This document shows positions 8,687 to 16,587 of a DNA stretch of 64,000 nucleotides, piece after piece. The stretch lies in NCBI RefSeq assembly GCF_028885415.1, contig NZ_CP118527.1, positions 2,790,001 through 2,854,000 on the forward strand. The letters are read 5' to 3'. The stretch's first letter is position 1; each line of letters starts with the position of its first letter. The notes beneath the pieces are model-generated. The model was not told where the DNA came from. It was given only the letters and a program-made list of their open reading frames with translations, and did not search any database. The stretch comes from Streptomyces coeruleorubidus (lineage in GTDB: Bacteria > Actinomycetota > Actinomycetes > Streptomycetales > Streptomycetaceae). Made by a program: the position numbers and the translations under genes.

Positions 8687-8746
8687 GTCACCATCTTGAC
8701 CGGTGACGGGGCCGGTGACAACATCGTCACCTCCTCAGGTGGTGAC
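8687..8746. promoter_or_regulatory. Five GGTGAC/GTCACC boxes in divergent promoter region
   Basis: GTCACC at 8687 and 8726; GGTGAC at 8702, 8714 and 8741. Start-to-start spacings are 15, 12, 12 and 15 bp, so the set is symmetric about 8716. A perfect dyad GGTGAC-N6-GTCACC lies at 8714-8731. A plausible promoter for the HAD gene, TTGACC (8696-8701) with CAACAT (8719-8724) and a 17-bp spacer, is overlaid by two boxes. Confidence 0.65.
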
Positions 8747-8773
8747 GTGGGTGGCACGAAGGCGGGAGGACGC

Positions 8774-9481
8774 GTGACCGAGATCCGCGACATCGAGGTC
8801 GTCGTCTTCGACGTCCTCGGCACGCTCGTCGACGGGCCCAGGGGGCTTCGAGCGGCGATTCGCGAAGCCGCACCCAGGTGCGACGAGGCGGCTGCCGACG
8901 ACCTGCTCACCGTGTGGCAACAGCACTGCGAGCTGGAACAGCGACGCATCCGGCAAGGGTTCCGCGCGTACGTCGACACCGAGGCCATCGACGCGGAGGC
9001 CGCGCGGCGCGTGGCCGGCCGGGCCGGACTCTCCGACCCCGCGACCATCGCCCGGTTGGCCACGGCGGGTCGGCGGCTGCCGCCCTGGCCCGACTCCGTC
9101 GCCGGTCTCGAACGGCTCGCGCAGCGGTTCCCCCTGGTCGGGCTCTCCGACGCCGGTCGCACGGCGCTGCTGCACCTCAACGCACACGCCGGACTGCGCT
9201 GGCACCAGGCCCTGTCCGCCGAAGCCGTCCAGGCGTACAAGCCGGCGCCGGAGGTCTACCGGCTCGCCGTCGACGCCGCCGGATGTCCACCGGAACGCGT
9301 CCTCATGGTGGCCGCCCACGCCTGGGACCTCCGTGGGGCGCAGGCGGTCGGCATGCGGACCGCCTATGTCGAGCGGCCGGTCGGGGATCCGCCGACGAGC
9401 GCCGATGCCTTCGACTGGCGGTTCGACGAACTCGACGGGCTGGTCACCTCCCTGACAAGGGGTCAGGTAGCGTCGGGCTGA
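8774..9481 (+). CDS. HAD-superfamily hydrolase, haloacid dehalogenase type II-like
   Basis: A 235-residue HAD hydrolase. Motif I is FDVLGTLVD (nucleophilic Asp), motif II VGLSDAG, motif III YKPAPEVY (Lys), and motif IV AAHAWDLRGAQAVGMRTAYVERP. The last resembles the SSHPWDI..A...G..T.WV.R signature of L-2-haloacid dehalogenases. The second acidic residue of motif I (DxD) is absent, as in dehalogenases, so a phosphatase role is less likely. The GTG at 8774 follows GGGAGGA (8764-8770); an upstream TTG at 8696 is part of the putative -35. Divergent from the CGNR regulator. The substrate is unknown. Confidence 0.88.
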   Translation: MTEIRDIEVVVFDVLGTLVDGPRGLRAAIREAAPRCDEAAADDLLTVWQQHCELEQRRIRQGFRAYVDTEAIDAEAARRVAGRAGLSDPATIARLATAGRRLPPWPDSVAGLERLAQRFPLVGLSDAGRTALLHLNAHAGLRWHQALSAEAVQAYKPAPEVYRLAVDAAGCPPERVLMVAAHAWDLRGAQAVGMRTAYVERPVGDPPTSADAFDWRFDELDGLVTSLTRGQVASG

Positions 9482-9500
9482 CACCGACAGGGGGTTGGTC

Positions 9501-10067
9501 ATGACGGAGCGTGGGGTTCCGGACCGTGTGGTGGTCGCGGAGCGGATGGCCGCCGAGGCGGGGTTCACGAAGAGCTGCATCCCCGAAGTGGGCCGGCTGC
9601 TCAGGCTGGCCGTCGCCGCCAAGCCCGGCGGGGTCGTCGCCGAGAGCGGCACCGGCTCGGGTGTGGGCACCGCCTGGCTGCACAGCGGCCTGGGGGCCGG
9701 TGCACGTCTCGTCACCGTGGAGCGGGACGAGGAGCTGGCCCGGCGAGCGGCCGGTGTCTTCGCGGACGACGACCGCGTCAGCGTGCTGACCGGTGACTGG
9801 CGGCTGCTCGAGCGGCACGCCCCGTTCGACGTCTTCTTCTGCGACGGCGGCGGCAAGCGGGACGCCCCCGAACGGGTCGTCGAGCTGCTGGCACCCGGCG
9901 GCCTTCTCGTCCTGGACGACTTCACCCCGTCGGCCGACTGGCCGCCCCGGTTCGAAGGCGAGGTGGACGAGCTCCGGCTCTTCTACCTCACCCACCCGAG
10001 CCTGGACGCCACCGAGGTCCTCACCACGCCCGCCAGTTCGGCGGTCGTCGCGGCACGCCGCGTCTGA
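9501..10067 (+). CDS. SAM-dependent O-methyltransferase-like protein
   Basis: 188 residues with a class I methyltransferase fold. The SAM-binding loop GGVVAESGTGSGVGTAW (about 43-59) has Glu-Ser in place of the usual E(I/L)G(T/V), then VTVERDEELARRA as the acidic beta-2 loop, and VFFCDGGGKRDAPE then LLVLDDFTPSADWPP typical of the O-methyltransferase family 3/CmoA-like group. Short for the family. The ATG at 9501 follows AGGGGG. The gene starts 19 bp after the HAD stop, so it is probably cotranscribed. The substrate cannot be inferred. Confidence 0.8.
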   Translation: MTERGVPDRVVVAERMAAEAGFTKSCIPEVGRLLRLAVAAKPGGVVAESGTGSGVGTAWLHSGLGAGARLVTVERDEELARRAAGVFADDDRVSVLTGDWRLLERHAPFDVFFCDGGGKRDAPERVVELLAPGGLLVLDDFTPSADWPPRFEGEVDELRLFYLTHPSLDATEVLTTPASSAVVAARRV

Positions 10068-10088
10068 AACCACGAGAGGCTCTGTTCC

Positions 10089-10325
10089 TCAGGGCACGGT
10101 TACGACGATCTTGCCGCGCGCGTGGCCGGTGGCGCTCTCCTCATGCGCGGCGGCGATGTCCCGCAGCGGGAACCCCCAGTGCACCGGGGCGGTGAGGCGG
10201 CCTTGGTCGGCGACTCCGGCGGCGTCCATGCCGGGGATGTGGGGAACCGCAGGGAGGCCGTCTCCTTCAGCATCCCCGAGCGCAGGTACCAGTCGGCGGC
10301 ACTGACAACCTCCGTATGTCCGGGA
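10089..10325 (-). pseudogene. Decayed zinc-type alcohol dehydrogenase / quinone oxidoreductase
   Basis: Two separated pieces of an MDR-family oxidoreductase survive. Reading on the minus strand from about 10325, one frame gives EVVSAADWYLRSGMLKET then SLRFP, typical of residues 30-60. After a one-base deletion near 10241-10245 another frame gives HIPGMDAAGV and then jumps to the family C terminus, GFPLRDIAAAHEESATGHARGKIVV. Roughly 200 middle residues (the NAD(P)-binding domain) and the N terminus are missing. No start codon or RBS remains. Clear gene remnant. Confidence 0.8.
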
Positions 10326-10422
10326 GTGGTTGAGGAGAACCTCCTGGAACGGGCGTTGTCTTCCCCGTGCGCCGAAGTGGGAGACCTGCCTGCCGGGCCC
10401 TCTCGGTTGCCGTACGCACAGT

Positions 10423-10457
10423 GCGGCGGTCCGCGGGATCCACCCGCGGACCGCCGC
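10423..10457. terminator. Perfect 15-bp hairpin downstream of MFS gene
   Basis: GCGGCGGTCCGCGGG (10423-10437) pairs perfectly with CCCGCGGACCGCCGC (10443-10457), loop ATCCA. It lies 31 bp beyond the stop of the minus-strand MFS gene, which it should terminate. Confidence 0.85.
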
Positions 10458-10488
10458 CCGAGTCACAGCGCCGGCGTACCGGCCCCGG

Positions 10489-11706
10489 TCAGTGGTGCAC
10501 CGCTTCCGCCTCCTGCGGGACATGGCTCGCCACGACCCGCTCGCGCCCGGCGGCCGGCGCACTGCGCCGGTCCACCGCGTAGGCCAGCGACGCAACGCCG
10601 AGGCCGAGCACGGCCAGGGCCGCGCCGGCCAGGGCCGGGGAGGTGACCCCGAAGCCCGCGGCCAGGGCGAGGCCGCCGATCCAGGCGCCGCCGGCGTTGG
10701 CGAGGTTGAAGGCGGCCTGGTTGGCGGAGGAGGCCAGGGACGGGGCCGACGCGGCCTTGTCCATGACCATCAGCTGGAGCGGGGAGCCGGTGGCGAAGGC
10801 CGCCATGCCGAGCAGGATCACGGCGACGGCGGCAGTGAGTTCCGTGCGCATCAGCAGCGGGAACAGCGCCAGCACCGCCAGCAGAGCGCCCAGGCCGCCG
10901 AACAGCGTGCCCCGCAGGGAGTGGTCGGCCAGACGGCCGCCCAGCAGGTTGCCCGCGGTCGCGCCGACACCGAAGAGGGCCAGCAGCAGGGTGACGCTGG
11001 CGTCGGCGTAGCCGGCGGCGTCCGTGAGCATGGGCGTGATGTAGCTGTAGGCCGCGAAGAGGGCGCCGAAGCCCGCGACCGTCGTGCCGAGCGACAGCCA
11101 GACCGGGACGGAGCGCAGGGCGGCCAGTTCGCCGCGCAGGCCGTTGGCGGTGGCGTGCTCGTGGTCGTGCGGGATCAGGAACGCGAGCGCGGCGATCGCC
11201 GCCAGGCCGATGGCGCTGACGCCGAGGAAGGTCGCCCGCCAGCCGAGCTGCTGGCCCATGAGGGTCGCGACGGGCACACCCACGACGTTCGCGACCGTCA
11301 GGCCGAGGAACATCAGGGAGACCGAGCGCGCCTTGCGTTCGGGGGCGACCATGTTCGTCGCGACGACGGCGCCGACGCCGAAGAAGGCGCCGTGCGGCAG
11401 ACCGCTCAGGAAGCGGGCCGCCAGCAGCCAGCCGTTGTCGGGGGCGAGGGCCGACAGCGCGTTGCCCGCGACGAACAGCCCCATCAGCCCGATCAGGACG
11501 GTGCGGCGGGACATCCGGGCGGTGACCGCGGCCAGCAGCGGGGCGCCGATGACGACGCCCAGCGCGTACGCCGACACCAGGTGGCCGGCGCTGGGTATGG
11601 AGATGTTCAGGTCGGCCGCGACGTCGGGCAGCAGCCCCATCATCACGAACTCGGTCGTACCGATGCCGAAGGCGCCCACGGCGAGGGCGAGCAGGGCCAG
11701 GGGCAT
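10489..11706 (-). CDS. MFS efflux transporter, DHA1/AraJ-like
   Basis: A 405-residue inner-membrane protein with 12 predicted helices, of the proton-antiport DHA1 family (AraJ/YdhP/sugar-efflux subgroup). It opens with LALLALAVGAFGIGTTEFVMMGLLP, the TTEF-MG signature of this subgroup, and has the loop 2-3 signature as ARMSRRTVLI. The C terminus is a short charged tail. The substrate is unknown; relatives export sugars, arabinose derivatives or drugs. No regulator gene is adjacent, but an elaborate dyad (11719-11779) lies directly upstream. The ATG at 11706 follows an AAAGG-type site. Ends at the hairpin 10423-10457. Confidence 0.92.
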   Translation of the reverse strand: MPLALLALAVGAFGIGTTEFVMMGLLPDVAADLNISIPSAGHLVSAYALGVVIGAPLLAAVTARMSRRTVLIGLMGLFVAGNALSALAPDNGWLLAARFLSGLPHGAFFGVGAVVATNMVAPERKARSVSLMFLGLTVANVVGVPVATLMGQQLGWRATFLGVSAIGLAAIAALAFLIPHDHEHATANGLRGELAALRSVPVWLSLGTTVAGFGALFAAYSYITPMLTDAAGYADASVTLLLALFGVGATAGNLLGGRLADHSLRGTLFGGLGALLAVLALFPLLMRTELTAAVAVILLGMAAFATGSPLQLMVMDKAASAPSLASSANQAAFNLANAGGAWIGGLALAAGFGVTSPALAGAALAVLGLGVASLAYAVDRRSAPAAGRERVVASHVPQEAEAVHH

Positions 11707-11718
11707 GAGGGAGCCTTT

Positions 11719-11779
11719 CGAGACTTGCGGTGTTTCGTACTTCGTGACTTCGTATGTTCAAGTACGGAACAAAGTCTCG
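11719..11779. promoter_or_regulatory. Nested dyads and ACTTCGT repeats upstream of MFS gene
   Basis: The outer dyad CGAGACTT (11719-11726) pairs with AAGTCTCG (11772-11779). The inner dyad GTACTT (11737-11742) pairs with AAGTAC (11760-11765). Both share nearly the same centre (about 11750). Between them ACTTCGT is repeated directly at 11739 and 11747, an 8-bp period. This is probably a regulator-binding region for the exporter. Confidence 0.6.
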
Positions 11780-11863
11780 CAGGCCGACTATTCCGCGAGG
11801 CCTCCGGGAAGTGAAGCCTCGGTTGCCAATTCCTGCCGGACTGGCCCTGAGCTGCGGTTTTCC

Positions 11864-12916
11864 TCAGCCGCCTGTGGTGACACTCACACGGGCCGCGACG
11901 GGCAGATGGTCGCTGCCGGTCTGCGGGAGCGTCCAGGAGCTCTCCGGCTTCAGGCCCCTGACCATGATCTGGTCGATGCGCGCCATCGGGAACGACGCCG
12001 GCCAGCTGAACCCGAAGCCGTTGCCGGCGGCGCCCTGCGTGGAGCGCATCTGGGAGGTGACGGCGTTGAGCGCACGGTCGTTCATCGTGCCGTTCAGGTC
12101 GCCGAGCAGCACGACGTTCTCCAGCGGTTCGTGGGCGATGGCCTCGCCCAGGAAGTCGGCGCTCCGGTCGCGCTGCCGGGCCGTGAACCCGGCCTCCATC
12201 TTCACGCGTACGGACGGCAGGTGGGCGACGTAGACCGCGACCTGCCCGGCGGGGGCGGTCACGGTGGCGCGCATCGCCCGCGTCCAGCCCAGGTCGATGT
12301 CGACGGCCCGCACGCCGGTCAGCGGGTACTTGCTCCACACCCCGACCGTGCCCTGCACCGAGTGGTACGGGTACGTCGAGTCCAGCGCCCGCTCGTACGT
12401 CGGGACCGCGCCCTCCGTCAGTTCCTCCAGGGCCACCACGTCCGCGCCGGAGGCGGCCACGTCACGGGCGGTGCCGGCCGGGTCGGGGTTGTCCGCGTTG
12501 ACGTTGTGCGTGGCCACGGTGAGGTCGCCGCCGGTGGCGGTCTTGTCGCTGACCTGGCCGCCGAAGAGGTTCAGCCAGACCAGCGCCGGCAGCAGCACCG
12601 CGATCAGAGCGGTCGCGGACTTGCGGACGACGGCGAGGAGGAGCAGCACCGGGATGAAGAGGCCGAGCCAGGGCAGGAACGTCTCGATGAGGCTGCCCAG
12701 GTTGCCGATCGTGTTCGGGATCCGCGAGTGCAGCACCATGATCACGGCCAGCAGCACCGCGCACGCTGCCACGAAAATCCCGCGCCGCCAGATCTGCCGG
12801 TCCCCGCGCCGGTCGCCGAACAGCCGGTCGAACAGGCGCCGAAGCCGGTCTCCCCGGGGCTCGGGCCCCGAGCCGCCGTTGTCCGTCTCCGTCATGTACG
12901 CCTGCTGCTGCGCCAT
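11864..12916 (-). CDS. Membrane-anchored endonuclease/exonuclease/phosphatase-family protein
   Basis: 350 residues. A charged cytoplasmic N terminus (1-45) precedes three closely spaced membrane helices (about 47-122: GIFVAACAVLLAVIMVL, FLPWLGLFIPVLLLLAVV, TALIAVLLPALVWLNLF) and an extracytoplasmic EEP domain. The domain carries THNVNADN, EELTEG (metal Glu), LLGDLNGTMND (Asp-Asn catalytic pair) and the terminal GSDHLPV (Asp-His). These are the DNase I-type active-site motifs, intact. The substrate could be a lipid head group, polyphosphate or nucleic acid outside the membrane; none can be chosen. The ATG at 12916 follows GAGGCGAC. Confidence 0.88.
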   Translation of the reverse strand: MAQQQAYMTETDNGGSGPEPRGDRLRRLFDRLFGDRRGDRQIWRRGIFVAACAVLLAVIMVLHSRIPNTIGNLGSLIETFLPWLGLFIPVLLLLAVVRKSATALIAVLLPALVWLNLFGGQVSDKTATGGDLTVATHNVNADNPDPAGTARDVAASGADVVALEELTEGAVPTYERALDSTYPYHSVQGTVGVWSKYPLTGVRAVDIDLGWTRAMRATVTAPAGQVAVYVAHLPSVRVKMEAGFTARQRDRSADFLGEAIAHEPLENVVLLGDLNGTMNDRALNAVTSQMRSTQGAAGNGFGFSWPASFPMARIDQIMVRGLKPESSWTLPQTGSDHLPVAARVSVTTGG

Positions 12917-13092
12917 ACCGTCGCCTCACTGCCTGCCGTGCACACCATCGCCCCCGTGTCTACGACCCTAGGGGATGATCCGTTCCGTTCCCGCCGTCCC
13001 TCGACGGCCGTACGGGGGCGAGGACGTTCGAGCCAGCGGGAGGAGTTCCGATCAGGCCCGGAGTAAGCGCCCTCTGTGACGAAACGCGCACA

Positions 13093-13728
13093 CTAGGACC
13101 CGTGAGCTGCGGAACTGATGGGGCGTAGGCCTTCGAGGAGTGTGTCGACGACCTGGGCGGCGAGGTCGTCGGGGAGGTCGGCGTCCGGGCGCAGGACGGA
13201 GCGCACGAGCACGGGGCCGATGAACATGTCGCTCAGCAGCTCGATGTCGACGTCCGTGCGCAGTTCGCCGTTCTCCTGCCCCCGGCGCAGGATCTCCAGG
13301 CCGAGCCGGCGGCGCGGTGCGAGGACGCTGGCCTCGTACGCGGCCCAGATCTTCGGGCTGCTCTTCATCTGGGCGTGCACGTTGGTCAGGATCGCCGACG
13401 AGCGCTTGGCCAGGCCGCGCCGGCGCGCCTGTTCCAGCAGGGCCACGAGGTCGTCGCGCATGGAGGTGCCGGGGAGCGGGGGCCCGGGGGGTTCGGCGGC
13501 GCGCAGGACGTCGACGAAGAGTTCCTCCTTGCCGCTCCAGCGGCGGTAGATGGTGGCCTTGCCGACGCCGGCGGTCCGGGCGACGCGCTCGATGGACAGC
13601 TCCGCGAGGGGCACGCCGTCCTCCAGGAGCCTCATCACGCCCTCGATGATGGCGCGCTCGACGGCCTCGCTTCTGGGGCGGCCCCTCGGGGGGCCGTCTG
13701 GCCGGGAGTGCCGTTCGGCGAGGCTCAC
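13093..13728 (-). CDS. TetR-family repressor of the adjacent MFS exporter
   Basis: 211 residues with an N-terminal helix-turn-helix (about 25-70: AIIEGVMRLLEDG, IERVARTAGVGKATIYRRWSGKEELF) and a variable ligand-binding C terminus resembling the TetR_C families of drug-exporter repressors. It starts at GTG 13728 after an AAAGGAC site and lies 49 nt downstream of the DHA2 exporter in the same direction, forming an exporter-repressor operon. The perfect palindrome 15401-15419 before the exporter is its likely operator, making the operon autoregulated and inducible by an unknown drug-like ligand. Confidence 0.9.
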   Translation of the reverse strand: MSLAERHSRPDGPPRGRPRSEAVERAIIEGVMRLLEDGVPLAELSIERVARTAGVGKATIYRRWSGKEELFVDVLRAAEPPGPPLPGTSMRDDLVALLEQARRRGLAKRSSAILTNVHAQMKSSPKIWAAYEASVLAPRRRLGLEILRRGQENGELRTDVDIELLSDMFIGPVLVRSVLRPDADLPDDLAAQVVDTLLEGLRPISSAAHGS

Positions 13729-13777
13729 GTCGCTGCGTCCTTTCCTGGGCAGGATGAGGATGATTCTCGCGCAAGGT

Positions 13778-15376
13778 CTACGACCGCGCGTCCGACAACT
13801 CCCTCTCCTCGTCCCCCTGCTGCTCCGGCTGCCTGCCGGGCAGGAACAGCGCCACGACGGCCGCGCCGATCAGTGCGACACCCGCTCCCCACAGGGCGGT
13901 GACGTGCATCGCGTGCAGGAACGCGTCGTAGGCCGGGGCGAGAAGGGCCTTGCCCTGCGGGCCCAGCTTCGCGGCGACGCCGAGGGTCGCCTCGATGGAC
14001 TCCCCCGCGGTGTGCCGGACGGCCGGCGGCAGCCGGTCGAGCTTGTCCTCGATGCCCGTGCGGTACACCGCGGACAGCACCGAGCCCAGGACGGCGATGC
14101 CCAGGGCGCCGCCGACCTGCCGGAAGGTGTTGCTGAGGGCGGAGGCCGAGCCGGCCTTCTCGCGGGGCAGGGCCTGCATGATGACGACACTGACCGGCGT
14201 CATGATGTGCGCCATGCCGGTGCCCATCAGGAAGAAGATCACTTCCAGGATCCAGATGGGCGTGTCGGCGTCCAGCGTGGCGAAGGCGGCCAGCATCGCG
14301 GCGATGACCAGCATTCCGGCGGTCGTGGTGGCCTTGTTGCCGAAGCGGTCGACCAGCAGCCGGGCGCGCGGGGCGAAGATCAGCTGGGCGGCGGCCAGCG
14401 GCAGCATCAGCAGACCGGTCTGCAGCGGCGAGTAGCCGCGCACGCTCTGCGTGTAGAAGACCGAGAAGAAGGTCACGCCCATCAGCGCGAAGAAGACCAG
14501 CGCGATGGCGGCGATGGCGCTCGAGAAGACCTTGTTCTTGAAGTACGTGACGTCGATGGAGGGGTGGTCGGTGCGCTTCTCGAACACGACGAAGGCGACG
14601 AGCACGGCGAGCCCCGCGCCGATCGTCGCCAGCACGGTGACGTCGGTGAAGTCGGCGAGCTGGCCGCCCTTGATGATGCCGTAGACGAGCAGCACCAGGC
14701 CGACGACGGACAGCACGACGCCGACGGGGTCGAGGCGGCCGGGGCTGGGGTCGCGGGAGTCGGGCACCAGCCACAGCATCAGCGCGAGCGCGAGCAGCAC
14801 GATCGGCACGTTGATCAGGAAGACCGAGCCCCACCAGAAGTGGTCGAGGAGCACGCCGCCGGTGATCGGGCCGATGGCGATGGCGAGGCCGACGCCGCCC
14901 GCCCAGATGCCGATGGCCTTCGGCTGCTCCTCGCGCTCGAAGACGTTCATCAGGACGGCGAGGGTGGCCGGCATGACGAACGCGGCACCCAGGCCCATCA
15001 CGGCGCGGAAGGCGATCAGCTCCCCCGGCGAGCCGGAGAAGGCCGCGAGCGCGGAGCCGGCGCCGAACACCGCGAGCCCGCCGAGCAGAACCTTCTTGCG
15101 GCCCAGCCGGTCGCCGAGCAGACCGGCGCTGAACAGCAGGCCCGCGAAGACGAGGGTGTAGGCGTTGATCGCCCACTCCAGCTCGCTCTGCGTGGCCCCC
15201 AGCCCGGTGGGGGCGGGCGTGGAGATCGTCTTGATGGCGACGTTCAGGATCGAGTTGTCGAGAACGACGATCAGCAGGCTCAGCATGAGCACGCCGAGGA
15301 TCGCCCAGCGGCGCCGGTGCACCGCTTCCGGTACACGAGGGCCGGTGCGGGCGGCGCGGTCGGCAGGAGTAGTCAT
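13778..15376 (-). CDS. DHA2-family (EmrB/QacA-type) multidrug MFS exporter
   Basis: A 532-residue 14-helix drug:proton antiporter of the inner membrane. Readable signatures are [16 protein letters not shown] in helix 1 (the LDxTIVNVAL motif of DHA2), [11 protein letters not shown] (motif A), and the [14 protein letters not shown] segment (W-x-x-x-Y) in helix 2. The large extracytoplasmic loop between helices 13 and 14 holds the [16 protein letters not shown] region. The ATG at 15376 (MTTPADR) is inferred because the operator palindrome lies 25 bp upstream; the open frame continues through it. Cotranscribed with the following TetR gene. Confidence 0.92.
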   Translation of the reverse strand: MTTPADRAARTGPRVPEAVHRRRWAILGVLMLSLLIVVLDNSILNVAIKTISTPAPTGLGATQSELEWAINAYTLVFAGLLFSAGLLGDRLGRKKVLLGGLAVFGAGSALAAFSGSPGELIAFRAVMGLGAAFVMPATLAVLMNVFEREEQPKAIGIWAGGVGLAIAIGPITGGVLLDHFWWGSVFLINVPIVLLALALMLWLVPDSRDPSPGRLDPVGVVLSVVGLVLLVYGIIKGGQLADFTDVTVLATIGAGLAVLVAFVVFEKRTDHPSIDVTYFKNKVFSSAIAAIALVFFALMGVTFFSVFYTQSVRGYSPLQTGLLMLPLAAAQLIFAPRARLLVDRFGNKATTTAGMLVIAAMLAAFATLDADTPIWILEVIFFLMGTGMAHIMTPVSVVIMQALPREKAGSASALSNTFRQVGGALGIAVLGSVLSAVYRTGIEDKLDRLPPAVRHTAGESIEATLGVAAKLGPQGKALLAPAYDAFLHAMHVTALWGAGVALIGAAVVALFLPGRQPEQQGDEERELSDARS

Positions 15377-15400
15377 GCCGTCGAGCGTAGGGGCATTACG

Positions 15401-15419
15401 ATACGAGACCGTCTCGTAT
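15401..15419. promoter_or_regulatory. TetR operator, perfect 9-1-9 palindrome
   Basis: ATACGAGACCGTCTCGTAT is symmetric except for its central base. It lies 25 bp upstream of the DHA2 exporter ATG, and the operon encodes a TetR protein. Another TetR gene in this window (34621-35256) has related GAGACG/CGTCTC dyads. Confidence 0.85.
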
Positions 15420-15579
15420 TGAAACACTCTTACCGAGCCCTTACATCCGCTGTGCTTCAGGGCGCCCGCGCCGGAACTCACAGGGGCTCCCCTAGCCCTG
15501 GATGACACGAGGTGCCACCATGGACGTGGTCCGGGGACGCCGTCAGGGCGCCTCGAGATGACGTGTGAGGAGCCGTGCA

Positions 15580-16455
15580 ATGACGCAGCTTCCGGCTGCC
15601 CAGAGTGCTCAGAAGAAGTCCTCCGACAGCGGCAAGACGCTGTACGGAGGCAAGGGGACCCGCCGCATCACCGTGCGGGACATCGCCGCCGCCAAGGAGC
15701 GCGGCGAGAAGTGGCCCATGCTCACCGCGTACGACGCCATGACCGCGTCCGTCTTCGACGAGGCCGGGATCCCGGTCATGCTCGTCGGCGACTCGGCGGG
15801 CAACTGCCACCTCGGGTACGAGTCGACCGTGCCCGTCACCCTCGACGAGATGACCATGCTGTCGGCGGCGGTCGTACGGGGCACCTCGCGCGCCCTGATC
15901 GTCGGCGACCTGCCCTTCGGCTCCTACCAGGAGGGTCCGGTGCAGGCGCTGCGCTCGGCGACCCGGCTGGTGAAGGAGGCGGGCGTACAGGCCGTGAAGC
16001 TGGAGGGAGGCGAGCGGTCGCACGAGCAGATCCGGCTGCTCGTCGAGTCCGGCATCCCGGTCATGGCACACATCGGCCTGACCCCGCAGTCCGTCAACTC
16101 GATGGGCTATCGCGTGCAGGGCCGCGGCGAGGAGGCGGCCCAGCAGTTGCTGCGGGACGCCAAGGCCGTGCAGGACGCGGGCGCGTTCGCCGTGGTGCTG
16201 GAGCTGGTTCCGGCGGAGCTGGCGGCCGAGGTGACACGGGTGCTGCACATCCCGACCGTCGGGATCGGGGCGGGGCCCGAGACGGACGCGCAGGTGCTGG
16301 TGTGGACCGACATGCTGGGTCTGACCGGTGGGCGTGTGCCGAAGTTCGTGAAGCAGTACGCCGATCTGCGTGCGGTCATGGGCGACGCCGCGAAGGCGTT
16401 CGCCGAGGACGTCGTCGGCGGAACGTTCCCGCAGGAGGAGCACTCCGTCCACTAG
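15580..16455 (+). CDS. panB: 3-methyl-2-oxobutanoate hydroxymethyltransferase (ketopantoate hydroxymethyltransferase)
   Basis: A 291-residue cytosolic enzyme transferring a hydroxymethyl group from 5,10-methylene-tetrahydrofolate to 2-oxoisovalerate, giving ketopantoate, the first committed step to pantothenate and CoA. Family motifs are present: [26 protein letters not shown] (Mg and substrate Asp), [16 protein letters not shown] (Lys and Glu), [12 protein letters not shown], and [21 protein letters not shown]. The 30-residue N-terminal tail is usual for Streptomyces. The ATG at 15580 follows GTGAGGAG. Monocistronic, closed by the strong hairpin 16474-16509. Confidence 0.96.
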   Translation: MTQLPAAQSAQKKSSDSGKTLYGGKGTRRITVRDIAAAKERGEKWPMLTAYDAMTASVFDEAGIPVMLVGDSAGNCHLGYESTVPVTLDEMTMLSAAVVRGTSRALIVGDLPFGSYQEGPVQALRSATRLVKEAGVQAVKLEGGERSHEQIRLLVESGIPVMAHIGLTPQSVNSMGYRVQGRGEEAAQQLLRDAKAVQDAGAFAVVLELVPAELAAEVTRVLHIPTVGIGAGPETDAQVLVWTDMLGLTGGRVPKFVKQYADLRAVMGDAAKAFAEDVVGGTFPQEEHSVH

Positions 16456-16473
16456 AGCCACTGCGGTACCACG

Positions 16474-16509
16474 GGCAGCCCGCCGATCGTCCCCCGTCGG
16501 CGGGCTGCC
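16474..16509 (+). terminator. Perfect 13-bp terminator hairpin after panB
   Basis: GGCAGCCCGCCGA (16474-16486) pairs with TCGGCGGGCTGCC (16497-16509) around a 10-nt loop, 18 bp after the panB stop. It separates panB from the ABC exporter operon. Confidence 0.88.
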
Positions 16510-16515
16510 GCGTTC

Positions 16516-16566
16516 TGTCGGTGCCGCGAAGACCCCTGTCGGTGATCTGTCGGTGGTTTGTCGGTG
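16516..16566 (+). promoter_or_regulatory. Four TGTCGGTG direct repeats with 11-bp phasing, before the ABC exporter
   Basis: TGTCGGTG occurs at 16516, 16537, 16548 and 16559, so the starts are 21, 11 and 11 bp apart and lie on one helix face. Direct heptamer-type repeats at 11-bp period are the known form of SARP binding sites. They end 21 bp before the exporter ATG (16588). A 5-bp dyad CTGAC-ACC-GTCAG lies between (16571-16583). A SARP gene lies two genes downstream. Confidence 0.7.
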
Positions 16567-16587
16567 GGAGCTGACACCGTCAGGGGC

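Noticed and set aside
15480..15500. Hairpin CAGGGGCT/AGCCCTG before panB as an attenuator
   Set aside because: The stem is imperfect and short, with no conserved leader features; kept out of the annotation.
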